From contig CM064863.1 of assembly GCA_032719365.1 (NCBI GenBank), positions 67,047,583 to 67,111,582 on the forward strand: a stretch of DNA of 64,000 nucleotides. The letters are read 5' to 3'. Shown piece after piece: positions 1 to 11,795 of the stretch; position 1 is the first letter of the stretch, and each line of letters begins with the position of its first letter. Under the pieces are notes generated by a model. The model was not told where the DNA came from, made no database searches, and saw nothing but the letters and a program-made list of their open reading frames with translations. The translations under genes were made by a program, and so were the position numbers. This DNA is from Prinsepia uniflora (lineage: Eukaryota; Streptophyta; Magnoliopsida; Rosales; Rosaceae).

Positions 1-658
1 CGAGTCAAGATCAGAGTAGTGCAGCGAAGCGCAGTAGAGCCGGGAGTGTCGGCTAGTCACGTTGGTTGTGACTTGTGTTGGTATTGGACTGTTAGTTATC
101 CGATGCGTTCGGATCAATGTGGTTGGTGGGACTCTAAGCAGAGTCAGTTTGGACATAGGTCTGAGAATGAACTGTAAGATGGGATTCGTGCCATCGAGAT
201 GGCAGGATCTATAGGTTGTTGTCTGATCAGATGCTGAGTAGGATGCCATCTTAGACGTGGTAGCCCTTAGTGGGGATGCGTTTTCAGCCTGACGACTGTC
301 AGATGAAAGCTGTCAGGGTGACAGACTGAAAAGCCGTTTAGATATCATCTTGGTGTCGCTTACCTGTCAAAGTGAGTGACAGGCGAGATCGACGAGTGTC
401 AACATTTTGTCTCGAGTGAGACGTACGAGCTGACGTATAGTTCTCAAGAATGAATTGGAGCTTTGGAGGCTCCAATGACGGTATGTACCGAGGACGATAA
501 CGATGAGTACGGTATGTGTGTTGGACGTGTACTGCTACACGAGTATTCTCGTGTGGGTGCAACGATCCAAGTCAAGGAAAAAGGTCGGATTCCACAGTTT
601 GGTTGTGGAATCGGGTCAATTTGAATTTCGAGGACGAAATTCCTTAAGGGGGGAAGTT
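1..658 (+). mobile_element. 3' internal region of a non-autonomous Ty3-type LTR element
   Basis: This stretch has no credible coding sequence. It ends at 640-658 in a block (GGACGAAATTCCTTAAGGGG followed by GGGAAG) that is the same kind of polypurine tract context found before the 3' LTRs at 18227 and 62924. The first 69 bases recur at 1427-1495 with a few transitions. The region resembles the last few hundred bases of the internal part of the element at 10138-21385, so I read it as the tail of a related non-coding LTR element whose 5' side lies left of the window. Confidence 0.6.
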
Positions 659-940
659 TGTGACGACCCGTCCCGAATTAGCGGGATTAATTAAGAATTA
701 ATGACAGATTAGCCTCGCTAATCGAAGACTAATCAGCAATTAGACGAGGATTAGCAGACATTCGGGCAAAATGAAGATTTTGCCCCTAGAATGGGCAAAT
801 CGTTGACTTTTCGTTCAGGCTGTCAAATGGACTTTGGCTGATGACTGTGACGTAGTTCGTGACGTCACGAGTTCATAGACAGGTGGCACGCTCGATTCCG
901 ACGTTCGAGGAAGAAGTTATGACGTTCGGAAGTTCAAGGG
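659..940 (+). mobile_element. Truncated LTR fragment (start only)
   Basis: The fragment begins with TGTGACGACCCGTCCCGAAT directly after a polypurine tract, as an LTR should. It aligns to the start of the solo LTR at 33637 through shared phrases such as GTTGACTTTTC, CGTTCAGG and GTCACGAGTTCATAGACAGG. Similarity stops near 940, after GGAAGTTCAAGGG, and the sequence changes to internal-type DNA. Roughly 280 bp of an LTR of about 3 kb remains; the rest is deleted. Confidence 0.65.
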
Positions 941-1495
941 CAACTAGGAGTTCAAGAGGGTGTAGGAACCGAACACCTAGGCTGCGGGTCAATCTTGTTT
1001 GACTTGACGAGTAGATGGTGTTTAGCGTCACAGGATGTGACGAGTGAATGTCCGAGGTGTTAGCCTGTTGTTCGCATGGAGATGGACGGTTGGGTTCCGG
1101 ATTTTAGTTGGAGTGCGAACGGTAGTTTGTGGTTGGACGTTACCAGAGAGCAGTCCTTGAGTAGGTCGGGTGACACCCCGATGTTGTTGCATTATGGGTG
1201 CACCGGTAGGTGTACACGTTAGCCAATGGGGTTGACTATGGTCAATCATTATGTCGGGTTGAGAGTGCCCGAGAGTACGAGTACGTTGTAGTTTGGATAG
1301 AGTCCTAGATGGACATGATTGACGATCGGATTAGATCTGATAGGTGACAGTTTGGAGACTTGAAGTCAGTCTAGATGACAAGTGGCATCGCTGAGTGATG
1401 CGAGATACGATACGAGGACTTGAGAGCGAGTCAAGATCAGAGTAGCGCAGCGAAGCACAGTAGAGCTGGGAGTGTCGGCTGGTCACGTTGGTTGT
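941..1495 (+). mobile_element. Rearranged internal-type LTR element sequence with 69-bp repeat of window start
   Basis: No reading frame here looks like a protein. Bases 1427-1495 repeat bases 1-69 almost exactly (CGAGTCAAGATCAGAGTAG at both starts). The order is therefore internal, LTR fragment, internal, the arrangement expected from recombination between element copies followed by deletion. The right edge at 1495/1496 is abrupt and abuts PPR-coding sequence; it is not an LTR terminus. Confidence 0.5.
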
Positions 1496-1767
1496 ATGAG
1501 ATAACATCACGCTTGTTCATCAGATCAAACAAACTAACTGCATCTTGGAACTGCCTATTTAGAAAGTACCCACGAATCATGGCATTCCACTCGATGGTGT
1601 TTCTTTGAGGCATTTTGTCGAACAACTTATGCGCTTCTTCCACAAAACCATCCCGCATATAAGTTGAGATTTTCGAGTTGAGGGGCTTTAGATGGGTGTA
1701 TGTCGGAGCAGTTTTGTTTTGTATGAAGGACTTTGCGACTGCCGTGCAGAGTCATCTGGTGAGCCAT
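1496..1767 (-). pseudogene. PPR protein gene, N-terminal fragment
   Basis: The minus strand encodes a typical plant pentatricopeptide repeat stretch, including EEAHKLFDKMPQRNTIEWNA and AMIRGYF, then DAVSLFDLMNKRDVISYN. PPR proteins bind organellar RNA; these helical hairpins are of the PLS type. A plausible start ATG lies at 1767-1765 (MAHQMTLHGSRKVLH...), but it is in a different frame from the repeats, so a frameshift lies near 1700. The coding sequence stops at 1496, where retroelement DNA begins. Perhaps two repeat units are present, against ten or more in a normal family member. It is either a gene cut by the rearrangement or a captured fragment. Confidence 0.65.
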
Positions 1768-2519
1768 AGAGGGAGGTTTCGACTAAGCATACTCCATTAG
1801 TTTAATGGACACGACGCAGGAACTGAGAAATAGCAAAACTAAAGGGTATGCTAGTATGCCACGTGTGGCGTGACCTGTCATCACTTCGACCTTGAGCTTT
1901 TATCTTTTGAAAGTTGAAATCAAGGATAAAAATATCGATATCGACGGATATATCTCTAGTCGAATTTACGGATATCTAGCCCCAAATATCGGTATCGATA
2001 TCGATATCGATATCGTTTACGGTTAACAAAAATGATGGAACTTGGGTCCAAAAGTTAGAAATTTGGAATGAAATTTTGGGAAAAACTTAAGTACTTAATA
2101 ATGGTTATATAAAACTAATAAAAACTTTAAAATGACTTTGATATAATAAATATATGATGAATCATATGATAGAATATAGGTTTACCAATAACTAACAGTA
2201 TAAAATCTTAAAGATAAACTTAAATTAAAACATAATTTTATCGATAATGTTGCACTAAGAATACTTTACACATTGAATTTCATTAAAAACAAGTAGAGTG
2301 TCTACCAGATTGAGAATTAGATTGGTCTTCATCTACCAAGACCCAAAAGTTTTGTCAAGTGATGCTACTTAACCAAACGGAAATGTATTGTTGGATATAT
2401 TATTCGTATACCTCCTTTGAATGACCTATTTTTCATCCATAGATGGGGTAGTTAGGATTTACCCAACTAACTTCTCCATAATCTTCATTGAGGTGAGGAT
2501 CTTCATAGCCTCCATAACC

Positions 2520-5500
2520 ATGTGGCCTTTAAGGGAGATGGTTGTCTAACTGGTGGTAACCATATGGACCATAAGCATATGGATCATTTAAGTTATTACT
2601 AGGATCGATGCCCAAACTCATTGACACAAAACTAATTTCCATGAAATCCTCGGAAGATGGGTTTCCATAACCTTTATATATGTTGCGTGTCGGAGTGTAA
2701 TCTTTCCCAACACCACCGATTCCTACTCCTCTTTCTCTACAGCCATGGTCATAATCTTGAGTGGCATGAGTGAAATCTGCCTCTCTAGTAAATGGGCTCA
2801 AGGGTGCATATGTTTCGGATACATGTTCATTCCCCCCGTCATCATCTCATCCATCATCCTTGTCTTCATCGTTTGTCTCAACATCATCTCCTCCATCATC
2901 ATCATCATTATCATCATCATCATCATCTGTAGATTTATTGTGATGTAGTCCCTTACTAGTAGCATCATCTCTCAAGTCACGCCCAGTGGTAGAACCAAGC
3001 ATTGATCTCTCCCATGAAGACATATCACGCTCACTTCCTACTTCCTCACTCCCCACTTCTTCAGATAGCACTCTATCGACATTAACACCGTGTTCACTAG
3101 CAAGATGGGCTACTTAAGGGTCAGGCCTTCCTCTATCATCATCCAAGCGAGTTGGCATAATCCATGCTTAAAGTGGACAACTTCATTACCTTCCACGTGT
3201 TGACCACCAATTTCCAAAAGGTCAACGTAGTCTTCATCCACAACTTTACTACATTCAGCTTCTTCATCTCTTAACTTGAGTTTCATGTTATAATAACAGA
3301 AAATAATTTGTTCTAACTTTGAATATGTGAGACGATTTCTTTGCTTTGTATGAATTAAAGAAAATGTACTCCAATTTCTCTCACATGCCGAAGATGATGC
3401 CGTTTGTGATAATATACGAACTGCAATTTTTGCAAGACTGAAGAAGCTTGGCCATATATTTCCCACCACTCCGCTGTCAATATCAAGTTTAATGTAAGAG
3501 GCATTATAAAGTGCTAATTCATACAATATCAAGTTAAATGCAAGCATATACCTGAGGGTATTGTCGTTTGTGATTGTATAGCCTTAGGTGAACAAAATGT
3601 TTTCCGACCATCTCTAAAGTTGATCAACTACATTAAGAATGGTGTTAATATCATGTCATAGATGTACATATCCCAAAATATCAAGGTTCATATATGGTAG
3701 TGAACTTAAGTCTATTCTAAAATTTTGTAAACCCAATTGCCCATTTGGATTCAATTTGAGGAATACTTGTTGAACTGATTGGACGAGGTAAGAGTCATGC
3801 CCAACACCTGCTTGATATTTATATCGGGGATTCAAGTAATAAGCTGCAAATCATGAATGAAATTTGCTTAGTAAACAACAATAAAATAAAATATTAACAA
3901 GTTCAATAAGATAGAAATATACCAGAGGCATGTAAGGGATGTACTAATGTTTTTTTATCATCGCTCCTGTATGATTTTGAGGACCCACTTCTTTCCTTTA
4001 AGACGGGTTATCTTTTCTTTCATTCGATTGAACATATCACACAGGATTGGCATGGTTGGGACTACCTCTGTATCAACAATTCAAAGGATGCTGTATAAAG
4101 GTTCATATATTAACTGCATCATCTCCAAGGACTCCCAAAATCTTTGATCGAGGATATGAGCCTAAACCCTCTTGCCTTCCACTTTCCTACTCAGTGAGCT
4201 ACCATGCCATTGATCACTAGTAAACAATCTTCTAAGGCCAACTTTATGCTTAACTATACTGTTTATACAAATCTAGTTGGCTGCGAACCTTGTTGCAGCA
4301 GGACGAACCAAGTCTTCTTGACATAATTCATGCATCTGAGCTAGTAACCATAGATGATTATAAATGTAGTTAGTTACCTGCCTAGCATTTTTTATGATGA
4401 TCGACATTGTCTCATTCTTCCCAATATCTTCAAATATTAGGTCTATACAATGGGCTGCACAAGGAGTCTAATAGATTGGATACGACTTCATCATTTCTTT
4501 TCCAGCCTTCTTAAAGTTCGACTCATTATCAGTAACGATCTGTACAACATTTTGTACTCCAACCTCCTGAACAACTGCCTTCAACAAACTTTGTATGTAC
4601 AAATAGTCTTTATGGCTTTTGGAAGAATCAACTGACCTGAGAAATACAGTTGAACCCTTACTATATACCATGAAGTTGATTATGGATAACTTCGTTGGAC
4701 CGGTCCAACCATCACACATTATGGTACATCCATAAGTTTTCCATTGTCACTTTTGTTGCTCCACATACGCCGTCATATCTTCATACTCTATATGAAGATA
4801 TTTATTTTTCACTTCATATGGAGAAGGAGTGGACACGCCTTCACCTGCAAACCAAAACATAAGTTAGCATTTAATTCTATTTCATAAGCTAAATAAAAAT
4901 ATATCATAAATAAATTTATTAAATACCTGCCCATTGGGCTTCAATAATCATATTCTTAAAATGATGAGAGTTGCCTTTATTTGGAGCCACACCTTCATAT
5001 ATAAAAAAAATTTCTTATGTATCGACCCAACTTCTCTTTCGTCCCTTTGCACATAGATTTTACAGTCTTCTGTTGACTTCGTGCGGTTTTGTAGAGCTTT
5101 GGTTCTGGAGGAATTGGAAATAGATCACGCAAACTTTGTGACCTACGCATCTGTTGAGTTTGTTGACAACTGCTACTGCCTCCTTGAGCACCATGCATGG
5201 TACCAACTTCATAAGTGTCAACACTTCGCGGTGCCTCATCCCTCGATGTATTTACAACAAAGCGATATGCTGTTCTCTCAGATCTATGCAAATCTGGTGG
5301 ATAAGCGAATTCATCATCATCCTCTTCATCATCGCTATTATTAATCTGAATGCTCTGTTGAGTGTCCAGTGGATCTCCTCTCAAGCCAGCTCGTATGTTC
5401 TCACCAATCATATTCTTATTCTGTTTAGCAGTATCTTTACTTTTGATCCATACTCTGACCTCATCCCTAATAGCTTTAGGTACATCTTTGCATTTTTGCA

Positions 5501-5681
5501 CATTTTTTTTGGGATCAAAACCTGCTAGATGAAACTTTAATCGCGTTATGCCTCCACTCTGGAACTGAAGTTGACAAAACGAACATATGGCCCCGTTTTT
5601 ATTTCCAAGAATCGCAATGGTATTTTTCCATGCTGGGTCGACTCGTCCAGGTCTTGGGCGACTTTCACTTGCACTAGCCAT
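2520..5681 (-). pseudogene. hAT transposase (BED finger, DUF659, hAT dimerisation), broken
   Basis: Reading on the minus strand, 5681-4995 encodes the N-terminus with a BED-type zinc finger (DPAWKNTIAI, then AICSFCQLQF and KFHLAGF). 4719-4468 encodes a DUF659 core (CDGWTGPTKLSIINFMVYS, QIVTDNESNFKKAG). 3547-3110 encodes the hAT C-terminal dimerisation region (SSSACERNWSTFSLIHTKQR). 2801-2529 resembles the Asp/Gly/Tyr-rich tail. The parts lie in different frames with stops between, so the enzyme cannot be made in one piece. The transposase would cut and move its own element; this copy looks immobile on its own. Confidence 0.75.
2877..2937. repeat. (ATC)n trinucleotide repeat in hAT tail
   Basis: ATC/ATT triplets dominate this stretch. 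On the minus strand, the direction of the transposase, they encode an Asp-rich run, consistent with the acidic tail of hAT transposases. Slippage is the likely source. Confidence 0.7.
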
Positions 5682-5799
5682 ATTACGAAATCTAAATTAC
5701 ATAAAAAATAATTAGACTTTGATAATGACAAATAATAATAATAAAAATACAAATGATAATAAATTAAAATAATAATAATACTTCTAAATTATAATCACG

Positions 5800-6260
5800 T
5801 TATTTAAATTTTTTCAATTAAAACTTATATTCCTAAATGAAAGCATATATTCTAAATTAAAACATATATTACTAAATATGTGAGTTAAGCCATTTTTTAC
5901 ATTAAACTTAAACATGTATTCTAAAATAAAACATATATTCTAAATTAAAACATGCTTTACCAAATATATGAGCTAAGCCATATTTTATACTAAAACTTAT
6001 ATTACTAAATATATTGAGGTGAATAATAAATTTAGAATTTTGACAAAAAAAAAAGGATATTTAAGGCTTAACCTTTTTTTGGATTAAACAAGGTATTCTA
6101 AATTAAAATATATGTTCTAAATTGAAATATAAATTCTAAATTAAAACATATATTCTAAATATGTGAGTTAAGCTTTTTTTAACATTAAATATGCATTCTA
6201 AATTAAACATATGATCTATATTAAAATATATATTCTAAAATACAACATAAATTAGTAAAA
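5800..6260. repeat. AT-rich degenerate tandem motif (TATTCTAAATTAAAACATA)
   Basis: A motif close to TATTCTAAATTAAAACATA recurs about ten times with variable spacing, mixed with TGTGAGTTAAGC blocks (5880, 5970, 6164). No coding potential is visible. It lies upstream of the hAT transposase start and probably belongs to that element's 5' region. Confidence 0.5.
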
Positions 6261-7187
6261 TATATTTTACTTCATATTTAAAATTGTGAACAAAAAAAGT
6301 TAAATAGGAAATTAAAAAGGAAAAAAAACTGAATTTGACCCCAAAAAATAAAGATTAAATTCAAAACAGGGCGTTTCACTTACTTAAAAACGACGGGTAG
6401 TTTGGGTTTAGGTTTGAGAGAGATTGATCGATCTCTTGTTTCTGTGTGGAACGGTGCAGAGGCATCTGGAATTTGCTCCAGACCTCTGGCTGGTGGACGG
6501 TGAGTGAGAGAGAGGTGGTCGTTGTCGTAACTCGTAAGGGACTAAGGGGACGACGAGATTGGGAGAGCAGAGACGAGGGTCAAGGAGGAGGCTGAGAGAA
6601 GCGGAGGGTCGAGGCGTGCTGTCGGTCAAGGGTCGCCGAGGAGCCGTCGTCGAGGGTTGAGAAGTGATGTGCTTCGTGCGGTTCGGCCGTCAACGGAAGA
6701 TTCGAGGAGGATGCAATTCAGTTGTGCTTCCGTGGTGCTTCGAGGTCAGGTCGAGGGAGGTTTCCCCAATTTTTGTTTTCTCTCCAATTTTTTTTTTCTT
6801 TGTTCTCTGAATATTCTTGTGAGTTGGTTGTGAGTTTGTGAATTGTGACACCAATTTGTAGAGATTGTCAAGTGGTTCTCAATTTTTTTCCCAAATTTTC
6901 CGTTGTTCATCCGCGATTGATGGCCGTCCAATTTCTTTGCTTTTCCAATTTCTGTTCCCCCGTGATTGTGAACTTGAATAATTGATTGTTTGTAGGTTTG
7001 AATGATTGTAATTTGTAGGTTTCAATAATTCCCTTTGCTGTTCATCCACGAATTTCTTTTTTCAGTTTGAATTTTGTTTTCGGTTTTCTGTGCCTGTCGC
7101 CCGAATGGGGTAATATCGGTGATATAGACCACTATCGGCGACATATCACCGAAATTTGGCGATATTTTCATCAGTGGTTGAAACTCA

Positions 7188-8267
7188 TAGCATGGGCCTT
7201 GGAGAGTCATTATTTACAAGCTTATTTATATTTTTTTATTTTTATCAATTAAGAGACTTTTTAAAAGGTAGTACATATTAACTCAAAGTAAATTCATTTT
7301 ATATGTTTCTTTTTGTCTTTTGGTTATGTGGCCATTGATGATATTTTTTTTCTATATAATTATTAGATTGTAAATTCGAACTACTAATCATGGTGTTTTT
7401 CTTTTTGAATTTAAGTTCTTAAATTTCTGTAATTGGGGTTGGAGAGAGATTGTATGCCTTCGTATTTTAAAAAAAATTGAAAATGGTATGTGGACTAAAA
7501 CAATTTATAAACATTTTTCATCTATTGGAATTAAAAATTATAAATCTAATTATTTTTTAAGAACAAATAAACCGCTTGAAACAAGCAAACAACCAAATCA
7601 TAGAAGTAAAAATTTCAGGCCGTAATTGGAGAACATGGACAGATCATAGGTTTGGGCTGGGAGGGCTATAGCCCTTCCCACTCAAACTAATTCTTTTAGC
7701 TCATTAAAATTTATCACAGCTCAATTTAATTTTAGTTCAGTAAATTCTGGCTTAAAAAAAGTTAATCTCATTTCTTACTTGTTTCAGAAGTCAGTCAATA
7801 ATTTAATTAGGTTTCTCATACTCGAAAAGAAAAGTTAAAAAAAAAAAAGAAGATAGAGAGTAGAGCATAATAAGAGTGAGACAACAACCACAATATTTCT
7901 TCTTTCTTTTATTGACCTTCAAATCTCACATATCACAATTTTCTTCTTCTACTCATTTCTCTTTTTTCCTTCCAAACGTTATTGGGCTACTCCATTATCA
8001 AATCTTCAAAGCATAAGGTATTACTATTACTCTATAATCTTAGTTTTTAATAGAAATTGATATATGATTTTGGTTTTGGAATTTGGGGATTAGAGATTTC
8101 TTTGAAGTTTTGATAATTTAAATTTTGAATATTGAAATTGAGGGTTTTGTAGGAGCAATTGAGTCAATGCTATGATTATGAGGATTGCATTCACATACTA
8201 GTTGCTACGATGTGAAGCAAGATTAGTAAATACTTATTTTTTGCTAATGGTTGATATTGAATAGTTG
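7188..8267. other. AT-rich non-coding stretch, possible second hAT remnant
   Basis: No gene is visible. A block near 7655-7680 (GGGCTGGGAGGGCTATAGCC) resembles the GC-rich palindromic motif seen near one end of some plant hAT elements with TTF-type fingers, but no transposase is present. The remainder is T-rich intergenic-like sequence. Confidence 0.3.
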
Positions 8268-9062
8268 ATTTTTTTTTTGTCAAAAATGAAACTTTATTAA
8301 ACCAACCGAATCAAAACGTTTACATCATGAGCTAAAATATTAAATAAGCATTGGGGCTCTAGGCCTTCCTATCGGAAACAACGTTTAAAATTCTTACAAA
8401 AAACTACAACTTCATGAGCCATAGTATTATGCATGAGAGAGATGTACCTAAGTTGTACAGTCTCGAAGAGGGGTTGCATAGTTAGGATATCATGAATCAC
8501 TCCTTAGATACTAGCGTCTAGGAAAACACCCGATGTAACAAATTGTACCAAAAGCTGCGAATCTGACTACAAGATGACTCACTTACAATCAAAGTCTGCA
8601 CATGCAAGCACAGCAGCACGGAGGGCATAAGCTTCAGCATGCAAAGCATTGCCACAAGGGAAGCCACCCTTACCCCTGTAAATAATGAACTCTCCCAATA
8701 AAGACCGGCGAACCAACCATAAGCACCCTGACCTTCTGTATCACCAAAAGCTCCATCACAGTTAACTTTCACAAAGCCTATAAGAGGTTGCCACCAAGAA
8801 TGACTAACAGAAAGAACCGCCACTAACTGAGGGACCCCCTGAATGAGCGGAGGTTTCGCTAGTCTAGTCGTATGGAACTCAGACAATTGAGCCATTATCA
8901 TCTAGATAGCAGATCTGGGATAAATGATGATATCATTATAGCACCTCTAATTTTGACACTTCTATAACCACTAGAGACCAAAATTGAATATCTGAATATC
9001 GTCTTCCCCATGTTTGGTCTGATTAAGCTTCTGAATAAAGAACTGCCAATACCCATCAAAGT
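8268..9062 (-). mobile_element. LINE 3'-end fragment with RNase H-like remnant
   Basis: On the minus strand, 8901-8518 encodes FVKVNCDGAFGDTEGQGAYG, the start of the RNase H-like (RVT_3) domain found at the C-terminus of plant LINE polyproteins, followed by frameshifted remains. The minus-strand 3' end shows AATAAAG near 8294 and an A run at 8270-8278, as expected for a reverse-transcribed poly(A) tail. The copy is 5'-truncated near 9062. It is non-functional. Confidence 0.6.
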
Positions 9063-9260
9063 AGGTCTGTTAATCGGTTTTTCGGTTCGTTTTTTTTACC
9101 TAAACTGAAACTGAACCGATTGTTGAATCGATTTCAATTCGATTCGATTTTTCCACATAAAACCGACTAAGACCGAAACCGAAATGTTTGGTTTGATTCA
9201 GTTCGGTTTTGGGTAAATTCGGGACGAACTAGTTTGGTCGAACCGGTCGATTTTTTCTAA
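9063..9260. repeat. AACCGAA/TTCGGTT-rich degenerate repeat
   Basis: Short TCGGTT and AACCGA words recur throughout (TAATCGGTTTTTCGGTTCG, GAAACTGAACCGATTG, AGTTTGGTCGAACCGG). A similar block lies at 24860-25080. Such runs are common subterminal sequence of small plant hAT-type elements; no transposase is present. Confidence 0.45.
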
Positions 9261-9307
9261 AAATCGTTTTTTTTTAAATCATGTAATCAATATTTATATT
9301 GTCCAAT

Positions 9308-9546
9308 CAATATCCATTACAACTAATCAAAATCATCGGGACATCAAAATCCAACCTAAATGTCCATTATAAACAACCAAATCAACAACAAGGAATCAAA
9401 ATCTAACATAGAATGTCCGTTATAAATAATAAAATCACCAAAGTATCAAAATCCAATAGAGAAAGTCCATTACAAACAATAAAGTTAGCTACAAATAACA
9501 AAATCATCAAGACATCAAAATCCAACATAAATGTCCATTACATGCA
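9308..9546. repeat. Minisatellite with unit of about 50 bp, five copies
   Basis: The word TCCATTA (once TCCGTTA) recurs at 9313, 9363, 9416, 9466 and 9534, each copy followed by a CAAA/AATAA spacer and then ATCAAAATCCAA. Spacings are 50, 53, 50 and 68 bases; the longest holds an extra segment including GTTAGCTACAAATAAC. The units are diverged and non-coding. Confidence 0.6.
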
Positions 9547-9869
9547 TGCTAGTAGAAATGAGCCAATGAAGGTCGTAATAATGCTATACAAAAATTACCG
9601 ATAAATAATTACTTCTATTGATAACACACATTGCTTCAAAAGATAAGCATACCTCTGTCACTCCATATAACAATATGCCCTGAGATACAAAAAATTAAAT
9701 AGGTAGAGACGATCCAACTTGCGTCCAAATACAACAATAAGATATAAAAGAATCTCAATATCATTGAAAATTTGAGTGAGTGCTCCTTCGTTCCTCCAGA
9801 AGATTTAATGCAATCAAATAGTCTACTCTTGGAAGTAATTCTCTCTTCTGCTCATCGCATTCCATTATG

Positions 9870-10013
9870 CAAGGTCCTTGTACCGAATATGAAAACATCT
9901 GCATGTGAGCTTAATTAAGTATCTTTGAACAATCATCTCCAGAATTTTATGATACCCAGCCTCACCTCCATGCTATATGTCTTTCCAGCTCCAGTATGTC
10001 CTAGTTGCAAAAG
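9870..10013 (-). pseudogene. Kinesin motor exon fragment (P-loop)
   Basis: The minus strand reads QLGHTGAGKTYSME just after a plausible splice acceptor (GCAACTAG). G-x-T-G-A-G-K-T-Y-S/T-M-E is the kinesin nucleotide-binding P-loop signature, usually G-Q-T-G-S/A-G-K-T. The following residues contain a stop and do not match a kinesin clearly. The large retroelement starting at 10138 lies immediately upstream of this exon in gene direction. The fragment may be a processed or decayed kinesin piece. Confidence 0.4.
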
Positions 10014-11795
10014 TTGTATTAATTAGAATAAAAAAAAAATAACCAGTACATTCAAATACTAAGCAAAAGCTTGACACATACATACAACCACGATGAGAGG
10101 AGAAGTTCCTACCTATCCACAAAATCTCTAATATTATTGTAACGACCTGTCCCGAATTTCGGGATTAGATTAGTGACTAATCGTGATTAGTGAGGTTAAT
10201 CGGTGATTAGTGGGGTACTTTCGGACGAAAGATGCAAAATGACCGTTTTGCCCCGGGCATGGGCAACACGTTGACTTTTCGTTCAGGCGGTCAAATGGAC
10301 TTTGGCCAATGATTGTGATGTAATTAGTGACGTCACGAGTTCATAGACAGGTGGCATGTTCAATTCCGACGTTCGAGGAAAAAGTTATGACGTTCGGAAG
10401 TTCAAGGGTATTTTGGTAATTTAGGCTAAAAGGGCCAAATAGTTGACTTTTGACTTGGGAGGTCTGATGGCCGAGGACCAAGGACCGTTACGTAGATCGG
10501 GAAAATACGAATCCATAGATTGGCGGCACGCTGAAATCAGACCTCGAACGGAAAAATTGTGGGTCACTGAAGTTCGGTTTCACTATGCATGTACTTCGAG
10601 ATGATAAGGTGGCTTATTCTCATTGGGCAGATATTTTGGTGGGACCCATGGATGAGTGACAAGTGTCACTCATCCCATTAGCCCAAACCCTTAATTTGTG
10701 GATCTACATAATTAAATATTATTATAATTATTATTTCATAATTAATTCACTCATCCTTTCATCTCAACCCTCCATCTCTCATCTAATCTCTTCATCTCAA
10801 TGTCCATCTCCCCTTCCCTCTCATCTGATTATCATCTCCTCACTTCCTCTTCAAACAACCTGATCACCCTCCACCATTTTCTCTCAAAAACAAATACACA
10901 AGCCTACCTCCCCACATCTCAACTATCTCTGTACTGACTGTGAGAGACTGAGAGGGAGGTCAGGAGTGAGATAGTGACGGCAGGAGGGTGGTTAGACCGC
11001 CAGGGACGGCGGAGGAATTGTGAACCACATGGGTACCATTCCAAGCTCAAGCTTGAAATTCTGTTAGGGCACTGGGGAGCCATTTCTGGTGAGTAGATGA
11101 TGGTTGTGAGGCTCCTGTGATTCGACGGGGATAAAAAATGACGGGTTTCGACGGCAGAGCAGAGCAGACTGACGGCGGGAAACTGGGCAAAGTTCTTTGA
11201 TGTTAAAGGTACTAACTTTGGCCCATTTTAGTGATTTTAAAATGATAGGAAGGCATGAAATGAACGTAGGAAGAGATTAGGATGAAAATGAGATGAAACA
11301 GATCAAAAATTCGAAGGTTGGAATGACTGAACCGGTCGCGCCGGTCCAGTTCGGTTCGAACCAGGTGGATTTCCAGGTTCATGACAGTTTATGGGAACTG
11401 GCATGAACCCTTGAAAGGTTTTTATGATTCATGACGGTTTATGGGGACCAGGCATGAATCCGTTGAAAGTGTTTAAGGATGACTTTGTTATATATATATA
11501 TGTGTATATATATTCATATACCTTCCTTTAGTTGAATTGTCTCCTCCGGGGAGGGTCGTTGGCCTGGGTGGACCCCGGAGTAGTCACGGAGCACTGACTG
11601 AGTGGAGTCGCCCCCGTTGGGTTCCTTACTCTCAAGAAGGCTTGTATCATAACCTCAAGGAGGATCATTGGTTTACGGACATTGATCTTGGACCTTGAGA
11701 GACTTGGGTTTGAGACCCCGGGTAGCACGCGCGTAGCTTTGGAAACCGTGACAGAATTGGTTGTGTGATTATATGTATATATGTCATATGTGATA

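Larger units (their letters stand above)
1926..7187 (-). mobile_element. Degenerate hAT DNA transposon
   Basis: The central part holds a broken hAT transposase on the minus strand. Both flanks carry subterminal runs rich in ATATCG: at 1930-2023 (GGTATCGATATCGATATCG) and at 7108-7180 (ATATCGGTGATATAG, ACATATCACCGAAATTTGG), in roughly inverted arrangement. This is typical of plant hAT ends. Exact terminal inverted repeats and the 8-bp target duplication could not be fixed; CCTTGAGC near 1890 and CCTTGGAG near 7198 are weak candidates. About 1.5 kb right of the transposase (5682-7187) is AT-rich leader or intron plus a GC-richer block at 6380-6760. Bases 1768-1925 to the left show nothing recognisable. 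Confidence 0.6.

Noticed and set aside
9313..9546. CRISPR-like array of direct repeats
   Set aside because: Units are diverged, spacing irregular and there are no unique spacers between conserved repeats; it is a eukaryotic minisatellite.
10663..10863. Plus-strand ORF beginning MSLIPLAQ, repeated at 18755
   Set aside because: The two copies are simply the same place in the two LTRs of the LARD, and the translation is Ser/Leu/Ile low complexity.
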